DNA of 64,000 nt, taken from a virus. The stretch spans positions 62,001-126,000 of the IMG/VR virus record IMGVR_UViG_3300043775_002630; one strand, given 5' to 3'. The notes under the pieces are model-generated. The model did no database searches. It saw nothing but the letters and a program-made list of their open reading frames with translations, and was not told the origin of the DNA. Position numbers and translations under genes: made by a program. This document shows positions 25,895 to 34,005 of the stretch, piece by piece; the first letter of the stretch is position 1, and each line of letters starts with the position of its first letter.

Positions 25895-26737
25895 ATGAAA
25901 AAAATATATTTTGCAAATACTTCTTGGGGAGACTCAGAATCATTAGTAAGAAACATTATTGACCAAACCCCAAATAGTTTAGGTGTTTGGGAAGATGTTA
26001 CATACACATTAAATAAATCAGAGTCGGATTTTATTATCGTGCAAGATGGGACCCCTGAGGATGTTGATGACTCCAAAGTAATTTATTTTGGTAGAGAACC
26101 TAAACACGTAACAGTTGCGTATTATGAATGGAAAAGAAATTCATATGGGAACTATCATCACGAAGCAGGTAATTGTTGGTTACCATCGACTTGGTGGGTT
26201 AAACACCCATTTAATGAGTTGTTTGATTTAAACCCAACAAAGACTAAAAAACTATCCGCAATAGATTCTGGTAGAATTATGACAGAATATCATCATTTTA
26301 GAAAAGAATTGGTTACAAAATTGATGACGAATTATTCACAAGATGTTGATGTTTACGGACATATCAGACCAGGTCACGCCCTACCTCCTAGAGATAAAAA
26401 ACAAGGTTTAATTGATTACAATTACAACTTAGTTATTGAAAACGGTAAAACTGATTTTTATTTCAGTGAAAAATTTGTTGACCCAATTTTATTACTTACA
26501 ATGCCAATTTATTCAGGTTGTAAACAAATTAGTAAGTTTTTTCCAAAAGGTAGTTATATCGAATTTGATGATTCTAAAGGTATCGATTATGCAATTAGTC
26601 AAATACTTGAAATTGCAAATTCAAACTATAGAGAAGAAAATATTGAAAATCTAAAAGAAGCAAGACACTTAGTCCTAAACAAATATAATATTTGGCCAAC
26701 AATAAAAATGGCGATTGACAATAAAAAAGTATTATAA
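25895..26737 (+). CDS. GT10 fucosyltransferase-like protein
   Basis: 280 residues. The C-terminal half carries the family 10 pattern: YNYNLVIENGKTDFYFSEKF followed by MPIYSGC and a late FPKGSYIEFDD. This matches the alpha-1,3-fucosyltransferase motif (N-x-E-N, T/S-E-K, P-V-Y-x-G). These enzymes use GDP-fucose or a related GDP-6-deoxyhexose. A GDP-mannose 4,6-dehydratase is encoded 1.5 kb downstream, which fits a GDP-deoxysugar donor. It opens a sub-block after the 25858-25894 gap and shares TAATG with the cupin gene. Confidence 0.84.
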   Translation: MKKIYFANTSWGDSESLVRNIIDQTPNSLGVWEDVTYTLNKSESDFIIVQDGTPEDVDDSKVIYFGREPKHVTVAYYEWKRNSYGNYHHEAGNCWLPSTWWVKHPFNELFDLNPTKTKKLSAIDSGRIMTEYHHFRKELVTKLMTNYSQDVDVYGHIRPGHALPPRDKKQGLIDYNYNLVIENGKTDFYFSEKFVDPILLLTMPIYSGCKQISKFFPKGSYIEFDDSKGIDYAISQILEIANSNYREENIENLKEARHLVLNKYNIWPTIKMAIDNKKVL

Positions 26738-27150
26738 TGGAAAAAATATATTCAAAAGTAGACCCATCTAAACTTCTTCATTTAATTGTTAGAAAAGATG
26801 ACATCACTCCAGGAAGACAAGATGTAATCTCTGAAGAAAACTTTATCCAATGTTCAATCTTGAATATGGAGGAAGGTAAAACATTTAAACCACATAAACA
26901 CATTTGGAAAGAAAGAACTCGTAATGTAATCGCCCAAGAAAGTTGGATTGTAATCCAAGGCTCTGTAAAATGTATTTTTTATGATATTGATGACACTATA
27001 ATTGCCGAACCAATATTAAATGTGGGTGATGCCAGTTTCACTTTAGAAGGTGGACATAATTACTATATTTTGGAAGACAACACTTTGGTTTATGAATATA
27101 AAACAGGTCCATATGAAGGTCAAAAATTAGATAAAACATTTATTGAATAA
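26737..27150 (+). CDS. Cupin-fold protein
   Basis: 137 residues. The strand pattern FIQCSILNMEEGKTFKPHKHIWKER, then SWIVIQGSVKCIFYDID, then GGHNYYILED fits a cupin barrel; the H-x-H pair (PHKH) and a later His could hold a metal. Cupins in sugar loci can be dTDP-sugar isomerases or deoxysugar-modifying enzymes, but small ones are diverse. Co-translated with the GT10 gene upstream. Confidence 0.7.
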   Translation: MEKIYSKVDPSKLLHLIVRKDDITPGRQDVISEENFIQCSILNMEEGKTFKPHKHIWKERTRNVIAQESWIVIQGSVKCIFYDIDDTIIAEPILNVGDASFTLEGGHNYYILEDNTLVYEYKTGPYEGQKLDKTFIE

Positions 27151-27151
27151 T

Positions 27152-27688
27152 ATGAAATTACATCTTGGTTGCGGTAAAAGAGATTTTGGTCCTGAATGGA
27201 TTCACATCGATGGGGCGGACTTCCCACACATTAAAAGTCACGATATTACAAAATTAGATTTTGAAGAAAATACAGTTGATTTAATTTATTCATCACACAC
27301 TTTGGAATACTTTGATAGAATTGAAGTTATTGAGGTATTGAAAGAATGGTTAAGAGTTTTAAAACCAAATGGCGTTTTAAGATTGGCGGTTCCTGATTTT
27401 GAATCAATGGTTCATCTCTATATTGTTGGTGGTGAATTAGAATCATTTTTAGGCCCTCTATACGGTAGAATGGATATGGGTGACACCAAAATATATCATA
27501 GAACTTGTTATGACTTTAAATCATTAAAGACTTTGTTAGAAAACAATGGTTTTACGGATGTATCAGTGTATGATTGGAGGGAGACTGAACATTCACACAT
27601 TGATGACCATTCTCAAGCATATCTACCACATATGGATAAAGAACACGGAACTTTAATTAGTTTAAACGTAGAATGTAAAAAAAAGTAA
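27152..27688 (+). CDS. SAM-dependent methyltransferase (Methyltransf_11 type)
   Basis: 178 residues from the ATG at 27152, one base after the preceding stop; the in-frame TTG at 27143 is rejected. Motif I KLHLGCGKRDFG is near the N-terminus, then DFEENTVDLIYSSHTLEYF as motif II/IV, and LRVLKPNGVLRLAVPDF as motif VI. This is the compact form found in sugar and LPS loci. It ends one base before the DegT-like gene. Confidence 0.85.
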   Translation: MKLHLGCGKRDFGPEWIHIDGADFPHIKSHDITKLDFEENTVDLIYSSHTLEYFDRIEVIEVLKEWLRVLKPNGVLRLAVPDFESMVHLYIVGGELESFLGPLYGRMDMGDTKIYHRTCYDFKSLKTLLENNGFTDVSVYDWRETEHSHIDDHSQAYLPHMDKEHGTLISLNVECKKK

Positions 27689-27689
27689 T

Positions 27690-28286
27690 ATGACACCAAC
27701 ATTTGAAATTGTTCAGGAATTTGAAAGTAAAGTTGCGGAGTTTTTTGGAGCACCGTTCGCAGTTGCTTTTGATAGTTGCACACACGGGATTGAAGTTGTT
27801 CTTAGATATTTGGAAACTAAAGAAATTTCAGTGCCAACAAGAACATACTTATCCATCCCATTTTTAGCTAATAAATTAAACATTGGTTTAGAATGGAGAA
27901 TCGAAGCTTGGCAAGATTACTACTACATTACAGACAGAGTAATTGATGCCGCTGTTTTATGGAAAAAAGATTCTTATATCCCAGATACATTTATGGGAAT
28001 TAGTTTTCAATACCAAAAACACTTATCTTTAGGTAGAGGTGGGGTTATATTATTAGATAACGAACACGATAAAAATCAAATTAAAAAAATGTCATACGAC
28101 GGTAGATTACCTATGATACCTTGGAGAGACCAAAACATCGACACTTTTGGTTATCACTATTATATGACGCCAGAAACCGCAAAATTGGGTTTATCAAAAC
28201 TAGAGGACGCAATCAACACAGAACCAAAAAAATGGGTGGTTACAGATTGGCCAGATTTAACAGAAATGGATATTTTTAAAAAATGA
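27690..28286 (+). CDS. Short DegT/DnrJ/EryC1-like aminotransferase-related protein
   Basis: 198 residues. FGAPFAVAFDSCTHGIEVVLRYL matches the cofactor loop of DegT sugar aminotransferases, and GISFQYQKHLSLGRGGVIL carries the PLP-lysine region (K in YQKHL) followed by the Gly-rich G-R-G-G. The usual length is about 370-400, so large parts of the C-terminal small domain are missing or shrunk. It may be active in reduced form or may have lost the aminotransferase role. Next to the GDP-mannose dehydratase, a GDP-perosamine-type amino sugar is a possible product. Confidence 0.75.
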   Translation: MTPTFEIVQEFESKVAEFFGAPFAVAFDSCTHGIEVVLRYLETKEISVPTRTYLSIPFLANKLNIGLEWRIEAWQDYYYITDRVIDAAVLWKKDSYIPDTFMGISFQYQKHLSLGRGGVILLDNEHDKNQIKKMSYDGRLPMIPWRDQNIDTFGYHYYMTPETAKLGLSKLEDAINTEPKKWVVTDWPDLTEMDIFKK

Positions 28287-29263
28287 GTAAAGTAGCTTTT
28301 ATAACAGGAATTAATGGTCAAGACGGTAGTTACTTGGCGGAACACTTATTAACTATGGGTTATGAAGTTCACGGTATGGTTAGAAGAAATTCTATGTCCG
28401 AGAACCAAGATTCAAGAGTTTATCACTTAACAGACCAAATAACAACACATTATGGAGACTTATTGGATGAAAGTTCTATTGATAGAATTTTAGAAAAAGT
28501 AAGACCTGATGAAATTTATAACATTGGTGCACAAAGTCACGTAAGAATATCTTTTGATATGCCACAATTTACGGTTAAAACAAATGCTCTTGGTGTATTG
28601 AATGTTTTAGAGTCATACAGAAGAGTTGTACCAAACGCTAAATTTTATCAAGCGTCATCTTCTGAAATGTTTGGTAATAGTGTTGATGAGGATGGGTTTC
28701 AAAGAGAAACCACCCCGATGCATCCAGTATCACCTTATGGATGTTCAAAATTGTTTGGTTATTCTATCGTTAGAAACTATAGAAAGGCATACGGATTACA
28801 CGCAACTAACGGAATATTATTTAATCACGAGTCACCAAGACGAGGTTCAAATTTTGTAACTAACAAAGTTGTTAAAACCGCAGTACAAATTAAACTTGGT
28901 CTTGAGAAAAAATTAGAATTAGGGAATTTAGACTCATACAGAGATTGGGGTCACTCAAAAGATTATGTTAAAGCAATGCATTTAATTATGAATCACGAAA
29001 CACCTGAAGACTTTGTTGTATCAACAATGCAAACCCACTCTGTAAGAGATATGACAAAATATGTTTTTGATAGTATGAATATGAACTATGAAGACTATGT
29101 AACACAAAATCCAATTTTCATCAGACCTGAAGAATTAAAATATCTTAAGGGAGATTCTACAAAGGCTAGAACAATACTTGGTTGGAAACCTGAATATACA
29201 TTTGAGTCAATGTTAGATGAAATGGTTGAATATTGGTATAACCATTTTTCAAAACAACTATAA
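28283..29263 (+). CDS. gmd: GDP-mannose 4,6-dehydratase
   Basis: 326 residues. Short-chain dehydrogenase fold: NADP-binding TGINGQDGSY (8-17), the SSSEMFG segment (125-131), the catalytic Y152-x-x-x-K156 in PYGCSK, and FNHESPRRG for substrate binding. It makes GDP-4-keto-6-deoxymannose, the precursor of GDP-fucose, GDP-rhamnose or GDP-perosamine. No GDP-fucose synthase was found nearby, so the second step may be by the DegT-like protein or a host enzyme. Overlaps both neighbours. Confidence 0.95.
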   Translation: MSKVAFITGINGQDGSYLAEHLLTMGYEVHGMVRRNSMSENQDSRVYHLTDQITTHYGDLLDESSIDRILEKVRPDEIYNIGAQSHVRISFDMPQFTVKTNALGVLNVLESYRRVVPNAKFYQASSSEMFGNSVDEDGFQRETTPMHPVSPYGCSKLFGYSIVRNYRKAYGLHATNGILFNHESPRRGSNFVTNKVVKTAVQIKLGLEKKLELGNLDSYRDWGHSKDYVKAMHLIMNHETPEDFVVSTMQTHSVRDMTKYVFDSMNMNYEDYVTQNPIFIRPEELKYLKGDSTKARTILGWKPEYTFESMLDEMVEYWYNHFSKQL

Positions 29264-29400
29264 TGTCAGAAAAAAAACCAAAAAAACCGGAAAAACAAAC
29301 CGAGGACAAACCATACATTTATGAAAGTCCTGATAAAGGAAAAACTATCTACAAAAGAAAATTAGGTGAATACCCGATTGAACGAGAACGTATAAAATAA
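29263..29400 (+). CDS. Small Lys-rich protein (45 residues)
   Basis: Open frame of 45 codons between the dehydratase and PhoH, joined to both by TAATG junctions (the last base of each stop is the first base of the next ATG). The sequence is KPKKPEKQTEDKPYIYESPD-like: lysine- and proline-rich at the N-terminus, then a short YIYESPDKGKTIYKRK beta-hairpin-like segment. No function recognised. The perfect packing is the main evidence that it is a gene. Confidence 0.75.
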   Translation: MSEKKPKKPEKQTEDKPYIYESPDKGKTIYKRKLGEYPIERERIK

Positions 29401-30134
29401 TGAGGATGAAGAAAAAAACAAACAACCCAACACCAACTCCTGAGTATGGTGGTTCACCAAGAACTAAAAAGGAACTGATTTCAACAATCATAAAAAGACA
29501 AACAAAAGAAAAATTTCTAAGTGAAAGTCAGAAGTTGTATTACGAAAAATTAAAAACATCTGAAATCACAATTTGTTCGGGTCCTGCAGGTGTGGGTAAA
29601 AGTTACATAGCAATGAAAGCGGCTATTGACCTATTAGCTGACCCTAGTACACCTTACGAAAAGATAATCATTGTTAGACCAGCGGTTGAAGCTGAAGAAA
29701 AACTGGGTTCTTTACCGGGTAATGTTGAAGAGAAACTTGACCCATATATCTTCCCAAGTTATTACCTTTTAAACAAAATTATCGGTAAAGACGCACGTGA
29801 AAAATTAAAAGATATTGAAGCGATTGAAGTATTCGCATTGGCTTATATGAGAGGTATGAATATTGACAACTCAATTCTAATCTTTGAAGAAGCTCAGAAC
29901 GCAACCCCCAATCAAATGAAATTGCTTTTGACAAGAATTGGGTTTAACTCCAAATTCTTTATCTCAGGTGACTTAGAACAAACTGACCGATACAAAGATA
30001 AAACACACTCAGGTTTGTGGGACGCGATGAAAAGATTCTCAGATTTAGATAACATCGGAACTCACGAGTTCAAAGATACTGATGTTGTGAGAAATCCTTT
30101 GATTACCAAAATACTAAAAAGATACGAAGATTAA
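29400..30134 (+). CDS. phoH: PhoH-like P-loop ATPase
   Basis: 244 residues. Walker A is GPAGVGKS (61-68), Walker B is SILIFEEAQN (around 155-164), and LTRIGFNSKFFISGDLEQTDR is the conserved sensor segment of PhoH. PhoH-like genes are common in marine phages; the exact role is unsettled (RNA helicase or nuclease-related functions have been proposed). A second ATG at 29406 is an alternative start. Confidence 0.92.
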   Translation: MRMKKKTNNPTPTPEYGGSPRTKKELISTIIKRQTKEKFLSESQKLYYEKLKTSEITICSGPAGVGKSYIAMKAAIDLLADPSTPYEKIIIVRPAVEAEEKLGSLPGNVEEKLDPYIFPSYYLLNKIIGKDAREKLKDIEAIEVFALAYMRGMNIDNSILIFEEAQNATPNQMKLLLTRIGFNSKFFISGDLEQTDRYKDKTHSGLWDAMKRFSDLDNIGTHEFKDTDVVRNPLITKILKRYED

Positions 30135-30135
30135 A

Positions 30136-30726
30136 ATGAGAATCGCAATTGATGTTAACGGAGTTCTTAGAGACACTCTTTTAAGAATTGAACAGGTCTA
30201 TACTAAGTTCTATGTTGATAATCCATTTATCACTGATGAGGAAAAAGAACCTTATGAAGTGTTATCACCCGTAGAAACTTTAGATATTTCAAAACACCTG
30301 AAATTCAAAGATGAGGATGAGGTTTATGACTTCTTGTATAGAGAACATACTATGGAAATATTTGGTCACGCTCCGTCCGTAGAAATGACATCATTTAACG
30401 ACTTCAACGAGTTTTATACTGACCACAGAGATAATAACGAAATTATTATTGTATCTGATGAGATTGGTAAATCAAAACCCGCAACATTATTCTTCTTATC
30501 TAAGTTTGGATGTTTAGTAGAAAAGATAAAATTCTACTCAGAAATCACCACTAATTCTATGTGGGATGAAATAGATGTTTTACTTACGGCTAATCCTAAC
30601 TTATTATTAAATCACCCTACTGATAAAATTGTGATAAAATTCAACACTGTCTATAATACAGATATTGATATAACACACAATATTAATACTATTAAAGAAC
30701 TTAAAGAAATTATAGAAAAATTATGA
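30136..30726 (+). CDS. HAD-like protein, possible nucleotidase
   Basis: 196 residues. It opens MRIAIDVNGVLRDTLL, a HAD motif I (D-x-N/D-G-x-L), and has EIIIVSDEIGKSKPA as the motif II/III area. This layout recalls 5'(3')-deoxyribonucleotidase-like phage proteins. The usual second Asp of motif I is replaced by Asn (D-V-N), which could lower or change activity. It lies between PhoH and a small unknown gene, in a nucleic-acid part of the block. Confidence 0.65.
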   Translation: MRIAIDVNGVLRDTLLRIEQVYTKFYVDNPFITDEEKEPYEVLSPVETLDISKHLKFKDEDEVYDFLYREHTMEIFGHAPSVEMTSFNDFNEFYTDHRDNNEIIIVSDEIGKSKPATLFFLSKFGCLVEKIKFYSEITTNSMWDEIDVLLTANPNLLLNHPTDKIVIKFNTVYNTDIDITHNINTIKELKEIIEKL

Positions 30727-30998
30727 TAGAAGTATTTGGACAAAACTATTATGTGGATTTCGATAAAATCGAATCATACATTGATACTATCGGTGACGAA
30801 AGTTTAAATCTTTCAGGTGGGACGGAAATGAAAATTAATGTTGTAAAATACGAGCTAATTAAATTAATGTTAGATGTTATTTTTAGTGAAATGGATATGG
30901 GAGACAATAAATTAGGACTTAAAAGTTCAGAAATATCCATACCATTTAGATTAGCATTTAACTCATTATTAAACAAAAATATAATAAATCATTATTAA
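30723..30998 (+). CDS. Unknown small protein
   Basis: 91 residues, no recognised family. It has YYVDFDKIESYIDTIG, a stretch of beta then helix, and a helical C-terminus. Overlaps the previous gene by 4 bases and is followed one base later by a glycosyltransferase. Confidence 0.65.
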   Translation: MIEVFGQNYYVDFDKIESYIDTIGDESLNLSGGTEMKINVVKYELIKLMLDVIFSEMDMGDNKLGLKSSEISIPFRLAFNSLLNKNIINHY

Positions 30999-30999
30999 T

Positions 31000-32055
31000 A
31001 TGGACCAATTACAAATTGACAAGGTAAAACAATCTATAGACAAACTTAGAGATAAGTCGTCTAAAATTTATTTCTTTGTGCACGACACAAAAGGAAATGC
31101 GAAAGCATCAATAAAATACATTTATGATATGGCGTTGACTCTTAAAAGAGGGGGTTACAACGCAATCATTCTTCACGAGAAGAAAGATTACACAGGAGTT
31201 TCAGGATGGTTGAATGAGGAGTATATGAATGAAATCCCTCATAAAGTTATTGAAGGTGAGAATATTGAAATTGCACCTGAAGACTTTTTGGTAATCCCTG
31301 AAATCTTTGGGTTTATGATGGACCAAGTTAAAAACTTACCTTGTGGTAAAATTGTATTAACTCAGGGTTATTCATATATGTTGGAAACATTACAACCAGG
31401 TCAAACTTGGAATCAGTTTGGTTTCTTAAAATGTATCACCACAAGTGAAGTTCAAAAAGACTACATTCAAAAAGTTATGAGAGGTCAAACTTTTGATGTT
31501 ATCGAACCATTTATTGAGGATTACTTCAAAAAGTCTGAAAGACTTCCGATGCCAATTATCGGTGTTCACTCAAGAGAACAAGAAGATACAATTAACCTAA
31601 TCAAAACTTTCTATTTGAGATTCCCTCAGTTTAGATGGTTTACGTTTAGAGATTTACGTGGATTGAGTCAAGAACAATTCGCTAAGGCAATCTCAGAATG
31701 TTTCTTAACAGTTTGGATTGATAGAAACAGTGCTTACGGTACCTTCCCATTGGAGAGTATGAAATGTGGTGTTCCAACAATTGGTATCCAACCAAACTTG
31801 AAACCTGAGTGGATGAATGAAACTAATGGTGTGTGGATTAAGGACGAAACTTTACTACCTGAATTAATTGCCGATTGGTCTCAACATTGGTTAGAAGATG
31901 ACATTTCAGAAGATGTCCTTAAAAATTTAGATATAACAATCGAACCTTTACCAAATAAAGAGTCGTTTCAAAATAAAGTGATAGAAGTGTTCTCGGGATA
32001 CCTTAATACCAGAGCAGAATCTATGGAAGAACAAATCTCAAAATTCGCAGAATAA
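31000..32055 (+). CDS. GT-B-like glycosyltransferase
   Basis: 351 residues. The N-terminal half (IYFFVHDTKGNAKASIKYIYDMA, EDFLVIPEIFG) and the C-terminal half with AYGTFPLESMKCGVPTIGIQP show the GT-B donor-binding pattern (E-S/A-x-x-C-G-x-P). Probably a GT4-type enzyme. It neighbours another glycosyltransferase by 1 base, away from the main sugar island but in the same block. Confidence 0.8.
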   Translation: MDQLQIDKVKQSIDKLRDKSSKIYFFVHDTKGNAKASIKYIYDMALTLKRGGYNAIILHEKKDYTGVSGWLNEEYMNEIPHKVIEGENIEIAPEDFLVIPEIFGFMMDQVKNLPCGKIVLTQGYSYMLETLQPGQTWNQFGFLKCITTSEVQKDYIQKVMRGQTFDVIEPFIEDYFKKSERLPMPIIGVHSREQEDTINLIKTFYLRFPQFRWFTFRDLRGLSQEQFAKAISECFLTVWIDRNSAYGTFPLESMKCGVPTIGIQPNLKPEWMNETNGVWIKDETLLPELIADWSQHWLEDDISEDVLKNLDITIEPLPNKESFQNKVIEVFSGYLNTRAESMEEQISKFAE

Positions 32056-32056
32056 T

Positions 32057-32863
32057 ATGGAAGAAAAATTAAATTTATCAGTAATCCTACCCATCAAATC
32101 ATCATTAGCATTAAATTTTGATGAGTATTTTAATAAAGCAATTACTTCATTAAAAAACCAAATGGTTGGTTTTGAAGAATTAATCATTGTTAGTTCAAAT
32201 GAAGAACAACTAAAGTCTTACTTAGAATCATTTGATTTTGGTGACTTGAATGTTGTAAAATTAAATTACGATGGTGAACCAAATTATTCATCACAAATTA
32301 ATTATGGTGTATCACAAGCCAAGGGTGAATGGATTTCATTTTTTGAATTTGATGACGAATACGCATCAATTTGGTTTAAAAATGTTTTAAAGTATTCAAA
32401 ATCATATCCTGAAGTACAAGCTTTCTTACCTGTAGTTGTTGATGTTGATGATAAAGAAGTTTTTGCTGGTTTCACAAATGAAGCGGTATTTGCCGCAAAC
32501 TTCTCACAAGAAATGGGATATTTGACAAATGATATTCTACAAGATTATCAAAACTTCCAAAGCTCAGGTATGGTAATTAAAAAGAGCGTTGTCGAAGAGT
32601 TTGGTGGTTTTAAATCTTCAATCAAACTTACATTCGTATACGAATTTTTACTTAGAATGACATACAATTCGGTATCTATTATGACAATCCCAAGATTAGG
32701 ATACAAACATACAAATATGAGAACAGGTTCATTGTTTTGGAACTACAAGTTTAGTGATGAGAAAATGGTTGAGGATGAGGTTAAGTTTTGGGTCCAAACA
32801 GCTAAAAAAGAATATTTCTTCTCAAATGATAGAACCATAAAGTATGAGAGTCAAAATGGATAA
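32057..32863 (+). CDS. GT2 glycosyltransferase
   Basis: 268 residues. GT-A fold: LSVILPIKSS, FEELIIVSSNEE, GEWISFFEFDDEYAS with the acidic metal motif, and later VVEEFGGF, the conserved sub-site of GT2 proteins. It shares TAATG with the gp55-like gene. The donor and acceptor are unknown. Confidence 0.82.
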   Translation: MEEKLNLSVILPIKSSLALNFDEYFNKAITSLKNQMVGFEELIIVSSNEEQLKSYLESFDFGDLNVVKLNYDGEPNYSSQINYGVSQAKGEWISFFEFDDEYASIWFKNVLKYSKSYPEVQAFLPVVVDVDDKEVFAGFTNEAVFAANFSQEMGYLTNDILQDYQNFQSSGMVIKKSVVEEFGGFKSSIKLTFVYEFLLRMTYNSVSIMTIPRLGYKHTNMRTGSLFWNYKFSDEKMVEDEVKFWVQTAKKEYFFSNDRTIKYESQNG

Positions 32864-33615
32864 TGCTAGAGGTTCTATCAGCTACAACAGAAGAGTCCAC
32901 CGCAAAAAAACGCGGTAGGAAATCTACAGGTCAAACTACGAATTATTTTGACGTAAGGGAAGAAGAGGCTGTTAAAAGTTTTCTTTTAGCGGAAACGCAA
33001 GAAGAAAAAAATAGAATTTATAACGAATTTCTACGTATGCCATTGGATAAAATGATATCCTCAATTATACGTAGATACAAACTTTATAGAAAAGATATGG
33101 ATTTCAGGGAAATCCATAACGATACTCATTCATTCTTAATGACAAAAGTTGATAAGTTTAAGCCTTCTAAAAATAAGAAGGCTTATTCATATTTTGGGAC
33201 TATTTGTAAGAATTATTTGATGGGTCAAATAATTAAAGACCAAAAAGAAACTAATCGTAAAGTTTCTTATGAAGACATATCAACCTCATTAGAAGAAAGA
33301 GCTGATATGATATATCATATTGATACCGAAGTCGTTGAAACTGATTTTGTGATAAAAAAATATTTGGACGAACTTAGAGGATTTATTGAAGAAGATTCTT
33401 TAAGTCATAGTGAGGTTAAACTAGGTTACGCCCTTATTGATTTATTTGAAAACTATGAAGAGATATTTTCAGGTACAGACAATAATAAATTCAATAAAAA
33501 CATTATTTTACTCTCTTTAAGAGAGATGACAAATCTTTCAACAAAAGAGATTAGAAACTCAATGAAAAAGTTTAAAAAACTTTATGTTGTGGTGCAAGGT
33601 AGAATAAAAACTTAA
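32863..33615 (+). CDS. gp55: T4 gp55-like late sigma factor
   Basis: 250 residues. The core EFLRMPLDKMISSIIRRY, HNDTHSFLMTKVDKFKPSKN and KKAYSYFGTICKNYLMG is the sigma region 2-like pattern of T4 gp55, which directs host RNA polymerase to late promoters. T4 gp55 is about 185 residues; here the N-terminus has a basic KKRGRKSTG stretch and the C-terminus is longer. No sigma region 4 is evident. It sits at the boundary between the early-type block and virion genes. Confidence 0.85.
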   Translation: MLEVLSATTEESTAKKRGRKSTGQTTNYFDVREEEAVKSFLLAETQEEKNRIYNEFLRMPLDKMISSIIRRYKLYRKDMDFREIHNDTHSFLMTKVDKFKPSKNKKAYSYFGTICKNYLMGQIIKDQKETNRKVSYEDISTSLEERADMIYHIDTEVVETDFVIKKYLDELRGFIEEDSLSHSEVKLGYALIDLFENYEEIFSGTDNNKFNKNIILLSLREMTNLSTKEIRNSMKKFKKLYVVVQGRIKT

Positions 33616-33621
33616 GAAAAA

Positions 33622-33629
33622 TATTTATA
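33622..33629 (+). promoter_or_regulatory. TATTTATA motif before the 33633 start
   Basis: TATTTATA ends 3 bases before the ATG, right after the gp55-like gene. It marks the start of the plus-strand virion gene run. If this is a -10 element, the transcript would be nearly leaderless. Confidence 0.45.
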
Positions 33630-33632
33630 GGT

Positions 33633-34004
33633 ATGCCAAGACCACAAAAAAAAGAGATTAATCTTACAAAAGAGTCAATGTTGTCTCTTATGCAAGAAAT
33701 TTATAACGAAATTGTTGAGCAACGTAACACAGCAATTAGGATACAAAATAAAATGTTATCAATGATGAAGGAAGCATCAGATATGCAAAAATTAGGTCCT
33801 GTCATTGAAAAACAACAAAAAATTATAAACGACTGTGTAGAAAAAAAGTTAACACTTTCAAAACTACAAGCAGGAATTTGGGAGAAGTCGTCATCAAATC
33901 AAGAATCATTTTCTTTATCTGATATGGACGATGAATTGATGCGTTCACTTATTGATAGAGATTCTGACATCGATGATGATGAACCCACATACAAAATGAA
34001 ATAA
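33633..34004 (+). CDS. Unknown helical protein, candidate virion or baseplate gene
   Basis: 123 residues. It has a long helical, coiled-coil-like stretch (ESMLSLMQEIYNEIVEQRN to IINDCVEKKLT) and an acidic tail (DRDSDIDDDEPT). No family recognised. It is the first gene after the late-type motif and is joined to the large 34006 gene by one base, so it is probably a virion assembly protein. Confidence 0.68.
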   Translation: MPRPQKKEINLTKESMLSLMQEIYNEIVEQRNTAIRIQNKMLSMMKEASDMQKLGPVIEKQQKIINDCVEKKLTLSKLQAGIWEKSSSNQESFSLSDMDDELMRSLIDRDSDIDDDEPTYKMK

Positions 34005-34005
34005 T

